Source: an uncultured Clostridia bacterium
Lineage (GTDB): Bacteria; Bacillota; Clostridia; Christensenellales; Borkfalkiaceae
NCBI GenBank assembly: GCA_904419945.1
Contig: CAJFTM010000013.1
Span: 1 to 33,872, forward strand
Reading direction: 5' to 3'
Length of the DNA: 33,872 nucleotides
The notes beneath the pieces were generated by a model. It searched no databases, was not told where the DNA came from, and worked only from the letters and a program-made list of their open reading frames with translations. The position numbers were made by a program, and so were the translations under genes. The stretch's first letter is position 1; each line of letters opens with the position of its first letter. This document shows, in pieces, positions 15,915-24,738 of this stretch.

Positions 15915-16070
15915 ACAATCCATCGATTGATTGCACAGGGATAGACACAGACGCGGGTATCGTATTCAAAATTAGAGAATGAGAAAATAAAAAAGGGGGT
16001 ATACTCCGATGGGTCGCCTATAGATGTGAGCACAGATAAAGCCTGCCGCGGCTTTGTTTGTGCTCTTTTT
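15915..16070 (+). ncRNA. Candidate leader RNA / attenuator or small RNA upstream of the lipoproteins
   Basis: The stretch from the predicted start (about 15915) to the terminator (16070) would be a discrete RNA of about 155 nt with no gene of usual size. It contains a four-codon ORF, M-G-R-L-stop (16009-16023), with GGGGG 8-9 nt upstream, placed 4 nt before the terminator stem. This layout fits a cis-acting leader with a tiny leader peptide or an independent small RNA. I do not recognise it as a known riboswitch, T-box or 6S RNA. Confidence 0.5.
16028..16070 (+). terminator. Strong intrinsic terminator inside the leader
   Basis: A 16-bp stem (16028-16043 with 16050-16065, two G-U pairs, 6-nt loop) followed by TTTTTGTTT. 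It lies between a perfect promoter and the lipoprotein genes, so the genes need read-through or antitermination. I could not see an obvious competing antiterminator. Confidence 0.85.
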
Positions 16071-16116
16071 GTTTCAAAAATTATGCGGCTCTGTCAACAA
16101 AATAAGGAGGTTCATG

Positions 16117-16644
16117 ATGAAAAAGAGAAAGCTGTTTACGATCTTCGGTCTGCTTTTTGCGGCGATGCTCCTGTTCGCCGGGTGCGCCCCTGCCGAAAAA
16201 GAGGTCGTCCTGATCGAGTACGACGGCCTGAGCGCCTACGAGATCTTCTGCAAAAATTATATCTACATCGAATCGGAAGAGCAATGGATCAACGACCTGG
16301 TGGACGGCACGCTGCAGCGCATCGACAACTCCGTCCTCGAAGAAAAACTCATCTGGAACGGCAGCATCGAAGATAAGTTTACGGACGATAAAATCCTACT
16401 GACCATCGACAAATACTTCTGCGATAAGACGTTTACGGTGGAAGACTTCCACATGATCGACGTGGCGGAAGTCAAATCGCTGGGCGGCGGCCGTCTGCCG
16501 GACGGGTCCCCCGCAAACCAGATGTACACGCTCACGCTTAAAGAGCCTGGCAAAGTCAATGTGATCAAAGCCATCCGCAAGCTGGAGATCTTCGCCTTTA
16601 CGAAATGCGCCGCTCCCAACGGCTTAGACGCGGCCGATTCATAA
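16117..16644 (+). CDS. Lipoprotein, paralogue 1 of 3, unknown function
   Basis: A 175-residue protein with basic N-terminus (MKKRK), hydrophobic core and lipobox FAGC (lipidated Cys23), so it should be anchored outside the membrane. The mature part is acidic with alternating hydrophobic residues (VVLIEYDGLSAYEIF, KNYIYIESEEQWI) and ends with a conserved GKVNVIKAIRKLEIFAFT block followed by a unique tail (KCAAPNGLDAADS). AAGGAGG precedes two adjacent ATGs; the second (16117) has better spacing. Only three Cys (the lipid Cys plus two in the core) are shared by all copies. No family is recognised. First of three tandem copies separated by 20 and 32 nt. Confidence 0.85.
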   Translation: MKKRKLFTIFGLLFAAMLLFAGCAPAEKEVVLIEYDGLSAYEIFCKNYIYIESEEQWINDLVDGTLQRIDNSVLEEKLIWNGSIEDKFTDDKILLTIDKYFCDKTFTVEDFHMIDVAEVKSLGGGRLPDGSPANQMYTLTLKEPGKVNVIKAIRKLEIFAFTKCAAPNGLDAADS

Positions 16645-16664
16645 AAACAATCGTGAGGTAAAGT

Positions 16665-17189
16665 ATGAAAAAGAGAAAGCTGTTTACGATCTTCGGCCTG
16701 CTTTTTGCGGCGATGCTCCTGCTCGCCGGGTGTGCCCCTGCCGAAAAAGAGGTCGTCCTGATCGAGCATGACGGCCTGAGCGCCTACGAAATCTTCTGCA
16801 AGAACTACATTTATATCGAATCGGAAGAGCAATGGATCGACGACCTGGTGGACGGCACGCTGCAGCGCATCGACAACTCCGTCCTTGAAGAAAAGCTCAT
16901 CTGGCACGGCAGCATCGAGGACGATTTTACGGATAATGAAATCATATTGACCATCGACAAATATTTCTGTGACAAGACGTTTACGGTGGAAGACTTCCAC
17001 ATGATCGACGTGGCGGAAGTTGAACAAAAGACAGAAGGCCGCTTGCCGGACGGTTCCCCCACAAACCAGACGTACACGCTCACGCTTAAAGAGCCTGGCA
17101 AAGTCAATGTGATCAAAGCCATCCGCAAGCTGGAGATTTTCGCCTTTACGCAATGTGCATGGCCAAATGCATTTATTACCGTAGCTTAA
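16665..17189 (+). CDS. Lipoprotein, paralogue 2 of 3, unknown function
   Basis: A 174-residue copy of the preceding gene with the same signal peptide and lipobox LAGC (Cys23). By eye it is about 85-90% identical to copy 1 up to the FAFT block. Differences cluster in a short variable loop (VEQKTEGRLPDGS versus VKSLGGGRLPDGS) and the tail, which here is QCAWPNAFITVA. The ribosome binding site is GAGGT, weaker than the AGGAGG of copy 1, and GAGGTAAAGT before the ATG is identical to that of copy 3, showing that the duplicated unit includes the upstream gap. Confidence 0.85.
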   Translation: MKKRKLFTIFGLLFAAMLLLAGCAPAEKEVVLIEHDGLSAYEIFCKNYIYIESEEQWIDDLVDGTLQRIDNSVLEEKLIWHGSIEDDFTDNEIILTIDKYFCDKTFTVEDFHMIDVAEVEQKTEGRLPDGSPTNQTYTLTLKEPGKVNVIKAIRKLEIFAFTQCAWPNAFITVA

Positions 17190-17221
17190 TAGAAAAGAAC
17201 CTAAAAATAGCGAGGTAAAGT

Positions 17222-17749
17222 ATGAAAAAGAAACTTATTTTCACCATCATCAGTCTGCTTTTTGCGGCGATGCTCCTGCTCAGCGGATGCGCCCCTGCCG
17301 AAAAAGAGGTCGTCCTGATCGAGCATGACGGCCTGAGCGCCTACGAGATTTTCTGCAAAAACTACATTTATATCGAATCGGAAGAGCAATGGATCGACGA
17401 CCTGGTGGATGGCACGCTGGAGCGCATTGACAACTCCGTCCTCGAAGAAAAGCTCATCTGGAACGGCAGCATCGAGGACGATTTTACGGACGATAAGATC
17501 CTGTTGATCATTGACAAATATTTCTGCGACAAGACGTTCACGGTGGAAGACTTCCACATGATCGACGTGACGAAAGTTGAACAATGGACGGAAGGCCGCT
17601 TGCCGGACGGTTCCCCTTCACGCCAGATATACGCGCTCACGCTCGAAGAGCCGGGCAAAGTCAATGTGATCAAAGCCATCCGCAAGCTGGAGATCTTCGC
17701 CTTTACATACGCTGCACAGCCGAATCTTATTCATGAACCTGCAGTATAA
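17222..17749 (+). CDS. Lipoprotein, paralogue 3 of 3, unknown function
   Basis: A 175-residue third copy. The signal peptide has diverged most (MKKKLIFTIISLLF) but keeps a lipobox, LSGC (Cys23). The core from APAEKEVVLIEHDGLSAYEIF onward is nearly identical to copy 2 (DD instead of ND after EEQWI in both), so copies 2 and 3 look like the more recent pair. The variable loop reads VEQWTEGRLPDGS and the tail YAAQPNLIHEPAV, which lacks the Cys found there in copies 1 and 2. GAGGT 5 nt before the ATG. Downstream to 17882 is A/T-rich DNA without a gene. Confidence 0.85.
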   Translation: MKKKLIFTIISLLFAAMLLLSGCAPAEKEVVLIEHDGLSAYEIFCKNYIYIESEEQWIDDLVDGTLERIDNSVLEEKLIWNGSIEDDFTDDKILLIIDKYFCDKTFTVEDFHMIDVTKVEQWTEGRLPDGSPSRQIYALTLEEPGKVNVIKAIRKLEIFAFTYAAQPNLIHEPAV

Positions 17750-17882
17750 TTATAAAATTATAGATACTTTTCAAACAGGAGATGAATTAAGAAAATAACA
17801 TTCAAAAGAATCCGTATCGTTCAAAATCGTTTATAAATGCCTCTCTCCTTATTCTCTTGACAAAAACAGTACCTCGATTGTT

Positions 17883-17916
17883 ATGCAGAGCCGCCCCTTG
17901 TAGGGCGGCTCTGCAT
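17883..17916. terminator. 14-bp perfect hairpin between convergent genes
   Basis: ATGCAGAGCCGCCC (17883-17896) pairs perfectly with 17903-17916 around a 6-nt loop. It lies between the end of the lipoprotein array (+) and the end of the fibre genes (-) and probably terminates both, although the T tracts are poor (GTTTG on plus, none on minus). Confidence 0.6.
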
Positions 17917-17940
17917 GTTTGCTGTGCGTTTCCATGCACA

Positions 17941-18827
17941 TTACTGCAAACGGCGCACGATGTCCTTCCCGTTCTCGCCCGAAGAACTGACGCTCAGCGC
18001 CGCCGCCACGGGAAACTGTGCAAAATTTCCCTCCGTATCGATCAGTTCCACGGCCAGATAATCGTTTGCCAGCAGGCGCAAACCGATAATAGTCCCGTTA
18101 GAACCGCTGCCGCCGCGATCGAGATATCCGCTTATCGGGAAGGATTCTCCCTCCGCATATCCCAAGCCGCGTAGATAAGCGGCTGTGACAGAACTGAGTG
18201 CCGCCGCCGATCCGGATACGACGGTCGCATTCCAATACACGCATTGCCCCGAGCCGCCGCGCGTATCGACGCCGTGCAGATAGTGCACATACAGAGCGCT
18301 GACATTCTGTGCCGTACCGGCCGTCAGGTTAGGATATGTGCCGTTCGCATCAAAATTTCCGGAACCGCCGCCGGAAAGGGCAAGTTCTGCCTTCGTCGCA
18401 TAGGTCGCGGCGATGTTGTTCCCGACGCCGTCGCTCACCGCGCTTCCCGCGCTCGTGGCGTATGCTGCATTGGCCGCGTTGTCTGCATTTGTCGCCGTTG
18501 CGGCGCTACCCGCGGTCTCTGCGTACGCTGCGGAATCGGCGCTCCCCGCGCTCGACGCATATGCGGCGCTCGATGCAGTATCCGCCTCCTCCGCGTGCGC
18601 CGCCTCTCCCGCCGTCAGGTTTGGATAGGTACCGCCCGCATCAAACCCGCCCGCCGCCGCCAGCTCCGTTTTCGTCGCATATGTCGAAGAGATGACATTG
18701 CCCTGCCCGTCCTTTGCCGCCCTGTCGGCGCTCGCCGCGCTGTCCGCCTGCAGCGCCCTGCCCGCCGCACGCTGCCGTCGAGCAGATTTTCCACCATCTC
18801 CAACGTCACCCCGTTTCCGATCCCCAT
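17941..18827 (-). pseudogene. Second phage-fibre-like protein, broken by a frameshift
   Basis: Starts at the ATG at 18827 behind TTAAGGAGG with MGIGNGVTLEMVENLLDGS, then must shift by one base near 18762-18775 (GTGCGGCGGG region) to continue as AGRALQADSAASADRAAKDG and on to the stop at 17941. A missing base, giving about 295 residues, restores one frame. The body has the stalk motifs of the upstream gene (GNVISSTYATKTEL, GFDAGGTYPNLTAGEA, GVGNNIAATYATKAEL, NFDANGTYPNLTAGTA) and Ala/Ser/Asp repeats; the last ~120 residues (VSALYVHYLHGVD... to RRLQ) are a distinct head. Either a recently broken gene, a sequencing error, or frameshifting in a GC run. Starts 11 nt after the upstream gene's stop. 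Confidence 0.7.
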
Positions 18828-18837
18828 TTTTCCCTCC

Positions 18838-20973
18838 TTAAATTTCCGTCACATGATCTGTGACCGCCATTTTCGATATATACAGTGCGTTTTGCGTCAT
18901 CTTTCCGCTGCTGCTGCGGTACAGGATCCCCAGTGCGTCCGGATATGTCGTATGCTCGCCGATCCCGTACATGAGGCCGTCCCCGTTGAACGTATCCCCC
19001 GAGGCGAGCAGCGGCCGGATCTGCGGCGAGATCTGCCACCCCTCGCTCTTTACATAATCGAGGAGGGCCTGCGCCGTCGAAAAGGGCGTCGCGCTGCGAT
19101 TGATGATCGTACTCGTAAACATGCTGTTCTCGTCCACCGTGATGAACAGGTCATGGCGGTACAGCATCCCGCCGCCGGAACCGCCTCCCGACGCGGCGAG
19201 CTCGGACTTCGTCGCATACGTCGCGGCGATGTTGTTGCCCGCTGCATCCGCCGTCGCCCTGCCGACGACGGTCGATCCCTCTTGCAGCTGCGCCAGCGCC
19301 GACTGCACGTCGGTCCCCTTGGCATACGTCGCGGCGATGTTGTTGCCCGCCCCGTCGTTCGCCGCACTGCCCGCGCTCGCCGCATATGTCGCATTGGCGG
19401 CATTCGCCGCCGAATCGGCGGAAGCCGCGTGCGATGCCTCCCCCGCCGTCAGGTCCGGATAGGTACCCGCCGCATCGAAGTTTCCCGCTCCCGCGACCTC
19501 CGCTTTGGTCGCATAGGTCGCGGCGATATCGTTGCCCCCGGCATCCTGCGCAGCCTTTACAGCGCTCGCCGCACTGCCCGCACTTTCGGCATACGCCGCG
19601 CTGGTTGCCGAATCGGCAGAAACCGCGTGCGCGGCATTTGCCGCGCTGGTTGCCGAATCGGCAGACGCCGCATGCGCGGCATTGGAAGCCTGCGCCACGG
19701 GCGTGCCGCCCGCAAGGATCTCATCGATGCGCCCGCCCAGCGCCGCATCCGCCTGCGAACGGGCGGAAGACTCTGCCGACAGCAGGCCGTCTGTCTCCGC
19801 TTTTGTGTAATAACTCTCGCGGGCGGAGAGCGGCGCATCCTGGCGGCGGGTAACGGCGAGCGCCACTGCAATATCCTGCGAAGGGGCGCTCTTACAGGAA
19901 AAGATGATGCCTCCCTCCGTCACTTCCGCCGCGCGGACGCCCGCTGCGAGATAGTCCGCCGCATATCCGTCCGCTGGCACGGCGTACACAGCATCCTCCG
20001 CGGCCACTTCTGCGAGGGCAAGTATCTGTCTCCCGCCGGCCCAGCCGCCCGCCGCAAGGGTACCGGAGTAAAAGGTTGTCGTATTCAGCACGATGTCTGC
20101 CCCGCCGAAACTGACCCATTCCCCGTCATACATCCACAATTCGAACAGGGAATCGCCCTCCCCCAACAGCAGGTACAGTGCATCCGCCTGCGGAGACTGC
20201 GGCAGTACGTCGACGAGAAGCACCTCTCTATCCAAAACCGAGGCGAGCTGCTGCGCAAATGCCTGCGCACGGTCCGCCGCATCCTCGGCGCGGTCAACTT
20301 CCGCGCGCAGCGCACCAAAATATTCTTCCGAAACGGTGTCGAAGTTGACCGTCTCCGCCCAATGTTCGCCGTTCAGCGTGCCGTCTTCCGCATACGGCGG
20401 CTCTGCATTGTCGGCATGCAGGGAGCGCACAAAGGCGCCGTGCTCGCCGACCGGATAAAAGGCGACTTCGTTGGCTCCGTAAGTAAACGCCGCATTCCAC
20501 GCATAGATGGCGCGCGCGGCAAAAAAACCGTTGCGCAGGTCCGCCCCGATCGCGGCGAGCGCCTCGGCGATCGCCCGGTACACGTCTTCGCCGGGCGCCG
20601 CGGGGAGCTGCGGCCGGACGCCGCGCTCGACGGTGAACTGCGCCGCAAATACCGATAACTCTTCCCCCGCAACGATGCGGAAAAACTGCACCGTGACCGA
20701 GCCGTACTGCTCGGTCACGCAGGCCGGCAGCGCGCACTGCCAGCCGTAAACGCCGGCGCCGCCCTGCCCGGAGATCCCGCCGATGGCGCCCGCACAGTCG
20801 AGGCGGTACCGCTCCGTACTCGTGCCGTCCGGAAGCCGGAAAGCCGCGTAGACCTCTGCATTCTGCGCGAAAGGCGCGACCAAAAAGAGGCGGTTCCCCT
20901 CCGCCGAGCCCTGATATACCTGTGCCGGAACGCAGCGCGTCAGCGTGCCGGAAGCATCCGAAAAATAGATCAT
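18838..20973 (-). CDS. Phage tail fibre / baseplate upper protein-like
   Basis: A 711-residue modular protein. Residues 1-130 (QVYQGSAEGNRLFLVAPF, YAAFRLPDG) resemble the beta-sandwich that opens baseplate-upper (BppU-type) proteins of Gram-positive phages. A helical region follows (about 195-245, AEVDRAEDAADRAQAF), then a small middle domain, and a low-complexity stalk (about 410-590) of Ala/Ser/Asp repeats and copies of IAATYATK and TYPDLTAG. The end (from GGGMLYRHDLFITVDEN) is a separate head of about 110 residues. There is no signal peptide. The ATG at 20973 has GGGAGG about 6 nt upstream. No capsid, tail, portal, lysis or integrase genes are nearby, so this is either a remnant or a stand-alone fibre module. 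Confidence 0.75.
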   Translation of the reverse strand: MIYFSDASGTLTRCVPAQVYQGSAEGNRLFLVAPFAQNAEVYAAFRLPDGTSTERYRLDCAGAIGGISGQGGAGVYGWQCALPACVTEQYGSVTVQFFRIVAGEELSVFAAQFTVERGVRPQLPAAPGEDVYRAIAEALAAIGADLRNGFFAARAIYAWNAAFTYGANEVAFYPVGEHGAFVRSLHADNAEPPYAEDGTLNGEHWAETVNFDTVSEEYFGALRAEVDRAEDAADRAQAFAQQLASVLDREVLLVDVLPQSPQADALYLLLGEGDSLFELWMYDGEWVSFGGADIVLNTTTFYSGTLAAGGWAGGRQILALAEVAAEDAVYAVPADGYAADYLAAGVRAAEVTEGGIIFSCKSAPSQDIAVALAVTRRQDAPLSARESYYTKAETDGLLSAESSARSQADAALGGRIDEILAGGTPVAQASNAAHAASADSATSAANAAHAVSADSATSAAYAESAGSAASAVKAAQDAGGNDIAATYATKAEVAGAGNFDAAGTYPDLTAGEASHAASADSAANAANATYAASAGSAANDGAGNNIAATYAKGTDVQSALAQLQEGSTVVGRATADAAGNNIAATYATKSELAASGGGSGGGMLYRHDLFITVDENSMFTSTIINRSATPFSTAQALLDYVKSEGWQISPQIRPLLASGDTFNGDGLMYGIGEHTTYPDALGILYRSSSGKMTQNALYISKMAVTDHVTEI
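19595..19684 (-). repeat. 45-bp tandem repeat in the fibre stalk
   Basis: Two adjacent 45-bp units (19595-19639, 19640-19684), almost identical, encode a 15-residue SADSATSAANAAHA-type repeat. Such units can expand or contract and alter stalk length. Confidence 0.7.
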
Positions 20974-20987
20974 ACCATCCCTCCCCC

Positions 20988-21024
20988 GAAAAATATGAGC
21001 GGCGCGTGCATACGCACGCGCCGC
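20988..21024 (-). terminator. Hairpin between the ABC exporter and the fibre genes
   Basis: An 11-bp stem (20999-21009 with 21014-21024, 4-nt loop) followed on the minus strand by TCATATTTTTC. It may terminate the exporter transcript. It also lies downstream of a possible -10 box for the fibre genes, so it could attenuate them. Confidence 0.6.
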
Positions 21025-21038
21025 CCTGTGGCAATTCT

Positions 21039-21066
21039 ATTATACTGCATCCGTTCGGCGAAGCAA
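21039..21066 (-). promoter_or_regulatory. Possible fibre-gene promoter
   Basis: TATAAT (21039-21044) with a TTGCTT-like -35 at 16 nt, upstream of the hairpin at 20999-21024. Weaker than other promoters of the window. Confidence 0.45.
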
Positions 21067-21122
21067 AGCGTCGCCGCCAAATTTTTCCGACGGGAACGGG
21101 AAAATCTCTGACGGGTGGCCGA

Positions 21123-23903
21123 TCATTCGCTGCGCAGCGCCACGACCGGATCGCGCTTGGCTGCCGCCGAAGCGGGGACGAGGCCGGAGATCAAGGTCAG
21201 CACCACGCTGATGACGATCATGATGAGCGCGGCATACCATGCCAGCGAAGCCAGCCCCGCGATGCCCGTCAGCGGCGTCAGAATGGCGTTGATAATGACC
21301 TGGCACAAGTATGCCACGACCACGCCGAAACAGCCGGAGCACATACCGATGATGAATGTCTCTGCATTGAACACCCGCTTGATATCCTTGCGCCGCGCAC
21401 CGATCGCGCGCAATACGCCGATCTCCTTGGTGCGTTCGACGACGGAAACGTAAGTAATGACGCCGATCATGACGGTGGAAACGACCAGCGAAATGCCCGT
21501 AAACGCGACGAGCACGTAAGTGATCGCGTCGAGGATGGTCTGCACCATGCCCATCAGCAGACCGACGGTATCGGTATACTGCACGGCCGTCTTTCCGTCA
21601 TCGGGATCCGCATCCGCCTGCGCGTTCCATTCGTCGAGGTAGGAGAGGATGGACTCCTTTGTCTCGAAATCGCGCGGGTAAATGGCGATCGAATTCGGCG
21701 TATCGTCGCCGCCGAGAACGCGCTGCGCCTGCTCTAATCCGATGGAGTTGGTGATGTACAGCTCCTGCAGGAAGTCGAGCAGCGGCCCGAGCTCCGGATT
21801 CTGCGCCTCGATCTCCTGGCGCTGTGCGTCCGTGATCTGCGCATAGTAAGTCCCGTTCAGATGTGCAGAGGGAGAGAGATAGATGGTGCTCGCGTTGGCG
21901 CCCTCGCCGAATGTGATGTAGCCGCCGTCCGCGATCGTAGATAAGTCGTCCAGATCGATCTCCGTGTTCATCCACCGCACGATCTGCGATTCCTTGTTGA
22001 CCTGCACATATTCCTCGACCAGCTGCTCGGTCAAATTGAGCCCGCGTGAGAGGCAGCCGTAGGTGAGCCCGTCTTTCAGGCGCAGCACTGCGGTGATCTT
22101 GACCTCTACACCGTCCTCGCCGCCCGCCGTATCGAAGTCATCCCGCTCGCCGACATAATTGAAGGCGTGGCCGCTGCCCGGCATAATGTAACCTGCATTC
22201 CGCTCATATACCGCATCGTTATAATAGAGAGTGAAGGGCTTTTCAGTCAGTTCCTCGAAGGAAATGGACAGATAGTCCCCGATGTCATCGGGATCGTAAT
22301 CCTCCGTCTCGCCGCCGCCCAGCTCGAACAGGCTGAGAAAGTCGTCCTCCGTAATGTAGCCGAGCTGTGCGAGCAACAGGTCCGTCATGTCGTTGTTCGT
22401 GCCGACGACGAGCACCGCATCGTTGCTCTCCTGCGGGAATTCACCGTAGAGGATGTCGTACTGGGAGAGGACGTAGTCGCCGTAGGCGTCGCGCTCTTCG
22501 TCAAAGTTTGAAGTGCCGGGCATGGTCGTGACGACGTCGCCGAGATAATCGACGAGGTACGCCATCTGTGCGTACTGCTCTTCCTGATCTTCCAACACAT
22601 TGATGAAGTACTGTTTGAGGGAGGACAGCGAACGGATCTCCTCCTTTGCGTCCTCTCCGACGCCCGTCGTGACGGTGGTAAACAGATTATCCACCAGCGT
22701 GGCACCCGTGTCCTGCGTGATCGCGTAGTACCAGTCTTCCGGCATCTCATAGAGATACTCGAGGTACCCTTCCTGCGTGATCTCATTGGCGACGGTCAAA
22801 CCCTGCGCGATCTGCGTGAGGAAGGAGTTGACGTACACTTTATTGTCCAGTTCGGACAGATCGGGCATCTCCCCCGCCGTCTGCAGCCCCGCCATGATCG
22901 AGGTGGGGTCGAGGGACGTTTCGGTGATCTCCAGCGGATAGTAAGAGAGCATATCCTCTTCCGTCTGGTTGATGTAATTGGTAAAGCCGTTGGACAGAGC
23001 GAGCACGAGACAGACGCTGATGATGCCGATGCTGCCAGCAATGCTCGTGACCGCCGTGCGACCCTTTTTGGTGAGCAGATTGCGCCCCGAAAGCAAAAAT
23101 GCCGTCCAGAAGGACATGCTCGTCTTTTCCCTCTTTTTGCGCTCGGCACGGCGGGCGCGGCGGTCATTCGCCGCACGGGCGACAGCGCCCTCCTCCGCAT
23201 ATTCCTCATCCGGCTCGAACGGATCGGAATCGCCGACGATCTGCCCGTCCTTCAATTCGACGATGCGGGTCGAATAACGGCGCGCGAGCTCGGGATTGTG
23301 GGTGACCATAATGACCAGCCTTTCCCCCGCGATCTCGCGGATGAGATCCATGATCTGCACGCTCGTCTCGCTGTCCAAGGCGCCCGTCGGTTCATCGGCG
23401 AGCAGGATCTCCGGATTGTTGACCAGCGCGCGGGCGATCGCCACGCGCTGCATTTGCCCGCCGGAAAGCTGGTTGGGCCGCTTGTGCAGTTCGCCGCCGA
23501 GCCCCACCCGTTCCAGAGCATGGGTAGCCCGCTCCCTGCGCTCCTGCGGGCGAATGCCCGACAAGGTCAGCGCCAGTTCGACGTTTTCCAGCACCGTCTG
23601 GTGCGGGATCAGGTTGTACGACTGAAAGACAAAGCCGATGCTGTGGTTGCGGTATGCGTCCCAGTCGGCGTCCTTATAGTGCTTGGTCGAGCGGCCCTTG
23701 ATGACCAAATCGCCCGATGTATAGTGATCCAAACCGCCGATAATGTTTAATAGGGTCGTCTTGCCACAGCCGGAATGGCCGAGCACGGCGACAAACTCCT
23801 TGCTGCGGAAATTCAGAGAAACTCCCCGCAGCGCATGTACCGCCGAATCGGCGACTTTATAGTCCTTCGTGATCTTGTCTAACTTCAAAATTGCCTGTGA
23901 CAT
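21123..23903 (-). CDS. Fused ABC transporter ATPase-permease (MacB/FtsX type)
   Basis: A 926-residue single-chain half-transporter. The N-terminal ATPase has Walker [10 protein letters not shown] (42-50), Q-loop FQSYN, signature LSGGQ (145-149), Walker B ILLADE (165-170) and H201. A charged linker (about 230-262) leads to a first membrane helix (about 280-305), a large external domain of about 450 residues, and three C-terminal helices with the FtsX-type segment [25 protein letters not shown]. The architecture fits mechanotransmission exporters (antibiotics, peptides, lipoprotein release) rather than channel-type importers. The ATG at 23903 has GAGGA 4-5 nt upstream. It follows a marR gene by 39 nt, so it is probably repressed by that regulator and induced by its ligand; the substrate is unknown. 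Confidence 0.93.
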   Translation of the reverse strand: MSQAILKLDKITKDYKVADSAVHALRGVSLNFRSKEFVAVLGHSGCGKTTLLNIIGGLDHYTSGDLVIKGRSTKHYKDADWDAYRNHSIGFVFQSYNLIPHQTVLENVELALTLSGIRPQERRERATHALERVGLGGELHKRPNQLSGGQMQRVAIARALVNNPEILLADEPTGALDSETSVQIMDLIREIAGERLVIMVTHNPELARRYSTRIVELKDGQIVGDSDPFEPDEEYAEEGAVARAANDRRARRAERKKREKTSMSFWTAFLLSGRNLLTKKGRTAVTSIAGSIGIISVCLVLALSNGFTNYINQTEEDMLSYYPLEITETSLDPTSIMAGLQTAGEMPDLSELDNKVYVNSFLTQIAQGLTVANEITQEGYLEYLYEMPEDWYYAITQDTGATLVDNLFTTVTTGVGEDAKEEIRSLSSLKQYFINVLEDQEEQYAQMAYLVDYLGDVVTTMPGTSNFDEERDAYGDYVLSQYDILYGEFPQESNDAVLVVGTNNDMTDLLLAQLGYITEDDFLSLFELGGGETEDYDPDDIGDYLSISFEELTEKPFTLYYNDAVYERNAGYIMPGSGHAFNYVGERDDFDTAGGEDGVEVKITAVLRLKDGLTYGCLSRGLNLTEQLVEEYVQVNKESQIVRWMNTEIDLDDLSTIADGGYITFGEGANASTIYLSPSAHLNGTYYAQITDAQRQEIEAQNPELGPLLDFLQELYITNSIGLEQAQRVLGGDDTPNSIAIYPRDFETKESILSYLDEWNAQADADPDDGKTAVQYTDTVGLLMGMVQTILDAITYVLVAFTGISLVVSTVMIGVITYVSVVERTKEIGVLRAIGARRKDIKRVFNAETFIIGMCSGCFGVVVAYLCQVIINAILTPLTGIAGLASLAWYAALIMIVISVVLTLISGLVPASAAAKRDPVVALRSE

Positions 23904-23942
23904 AACATCCTCTTCGGGCGGAACGCGCCGCCGGCAAACTTT

Positions 23943-24404
23943 TTATGCCTTCTTCGCCGCACCGGCATCCTTCGCCGCCGCATTAAAGGCACCTACAAAT
24001 TCGTGCGCCTCCGATAAAAAGTGTTCTACCCTCTCTTCACCGAAGCGTGCGATAATATTATCCAAGATGCCGTTGATGCGCCGCTTCATGTCCTCATAGA
24101 CGCCGTATGCCTCTTCGGACAGCTCGATATAAGCGATCTTGCGATCCTTCGCATCGGGAACGCGGCGCACGACGTTCCTGGACTCCAGTTTGTTGACGAT
24201 CTGCGAAACGGCCGAACGCGTGATATTCAGCATTTCCGCAAGGCGGCTGGAGATCAACCGCCGCCCTTCCTGTTTCGCCACGACGATCTCGCACATCATC
24301 AGCATCTCCGTATTGTTAAAGGGCAGATCGTGATAAAATTCGCGCACCCCCTCCAGCTGCTTGCTGATACTGTAAATTCCTTGCATCAGGACATTTGCAT
24401 CCAT
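23943..24404 (-). CDS. MarR-family transcriptional regulator
   Basis: A 153-residue winged-helix protein. The recognition region is LAEMLNITRSAVSQIVNKLESRNVVRRVPDAKDRKIAYIELSEEA, with the typical DxRxxxxxLT-like wing written DAKDRKIAYIELS. N- and C-terminal helices would form the dimer interface; the tail is Ala/Lys-rich. The ATG at 24404 has GAGGAGG 6 nt upstream. First gene of the marR-ABC exporter unit, with a possible operator in its own leader, suggesting autorepression. Confidence 0.92.
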   Translation of the reverse strand: MDANVLMQGIYSISKQLEGVREFYHDLPFNNTEMLMMCEIVVAKQEGRRLISSRLAEMLNITRSAVSQIVNKLESRNVVRRVPDAKDRKIAYIELSEEAYGVYEDMKRRINGILDNIIARFGEERVEHFLSEAHEFVGAFNAAAKDAGAAKKA

Positions 24405-24430
24405 GGCTTTCCTCCTCTGCACGATCACAT

Positions 24431-24484
24431 ATTGATAAGTGCTTAATTGTTAATTATTTTACGCATTTCCGGAAGAAAAGTCAA
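24431..24484 (-). promoter_or_regulatory. marR-exporter promoter with candidate operator
   Basis: TTGACT (24479-24484), 17 nt, TAAAAT (24456-24461) on the minus strand. Just downstream (24432-24449) lies an A/T-rich imperfect inverted repeat centred on TAAG-CA-CTTA, placed where bound MarR would block the polymerase. The operator is inferred. The rest of 24485-24680 holds no gene that I can see. Confidence 0.7.
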
Positions 24485-24685
24485 CCGTTTGCCGCCCGCA
24501 TCCGACGGTTTTCACGCCCTTTTCATGCTTTTTCACCCATCGAAAAAAAAGACCTCTGCACCGCTCCTCGGCGGACAAATACAGCGCCCAAACGCATAGC
24601 CGTTCCGCCCAATGCACACACTGGTTACAGGATGCTCACATTGTAACGGCAGGACACTGCGCCGAAAACGGCGGGCTTTTCCCGC

Positions 24686-24714
24686 TTGCATTCGTCCCGA
24701 AAAGCCGCTATACT
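24686..24714 (+). promoter_or_regulatory. ldh promoter
   Basis: TTGCAT (24686-24691), 17 nt, TATACT (24709-24714), with a short leader ending in AAGGAGG. Confidence 0.8.
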
Positions 24715-24738
24715 ATACCAAAAAAGGAGGATATTGAC

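Noticed and set aside
15915-16070. T-box, c-di-GMP, 6S or SRP RNA identity for the leader
   Set aside because: None of the consensus segments that I know for these classes is present; it is left as an unassigned leader RNA.
17857-17885. TTGACA box after the lipoprotein array as a promoter
   Set aside because: No acceptable -10 box lies 16-18 nt downstream, and no gene follows on that strand.
18244-20658. 804-codon plus-strand frame opposite the fibre genes
   Set aside because: Arg-rich translation of the complementary strand of Ala/Ser repeats; the minus-strand frame has the ribosome site, modular repeats and a plausible family match.
17941-20973. Complete prophage or diversity-generating retroelement
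   Set aside because: No capsid, portal, terminase, integrase, lysis or reverse transcriptase genes lie in the flanks; both sides are ordinary chromosomal genes.
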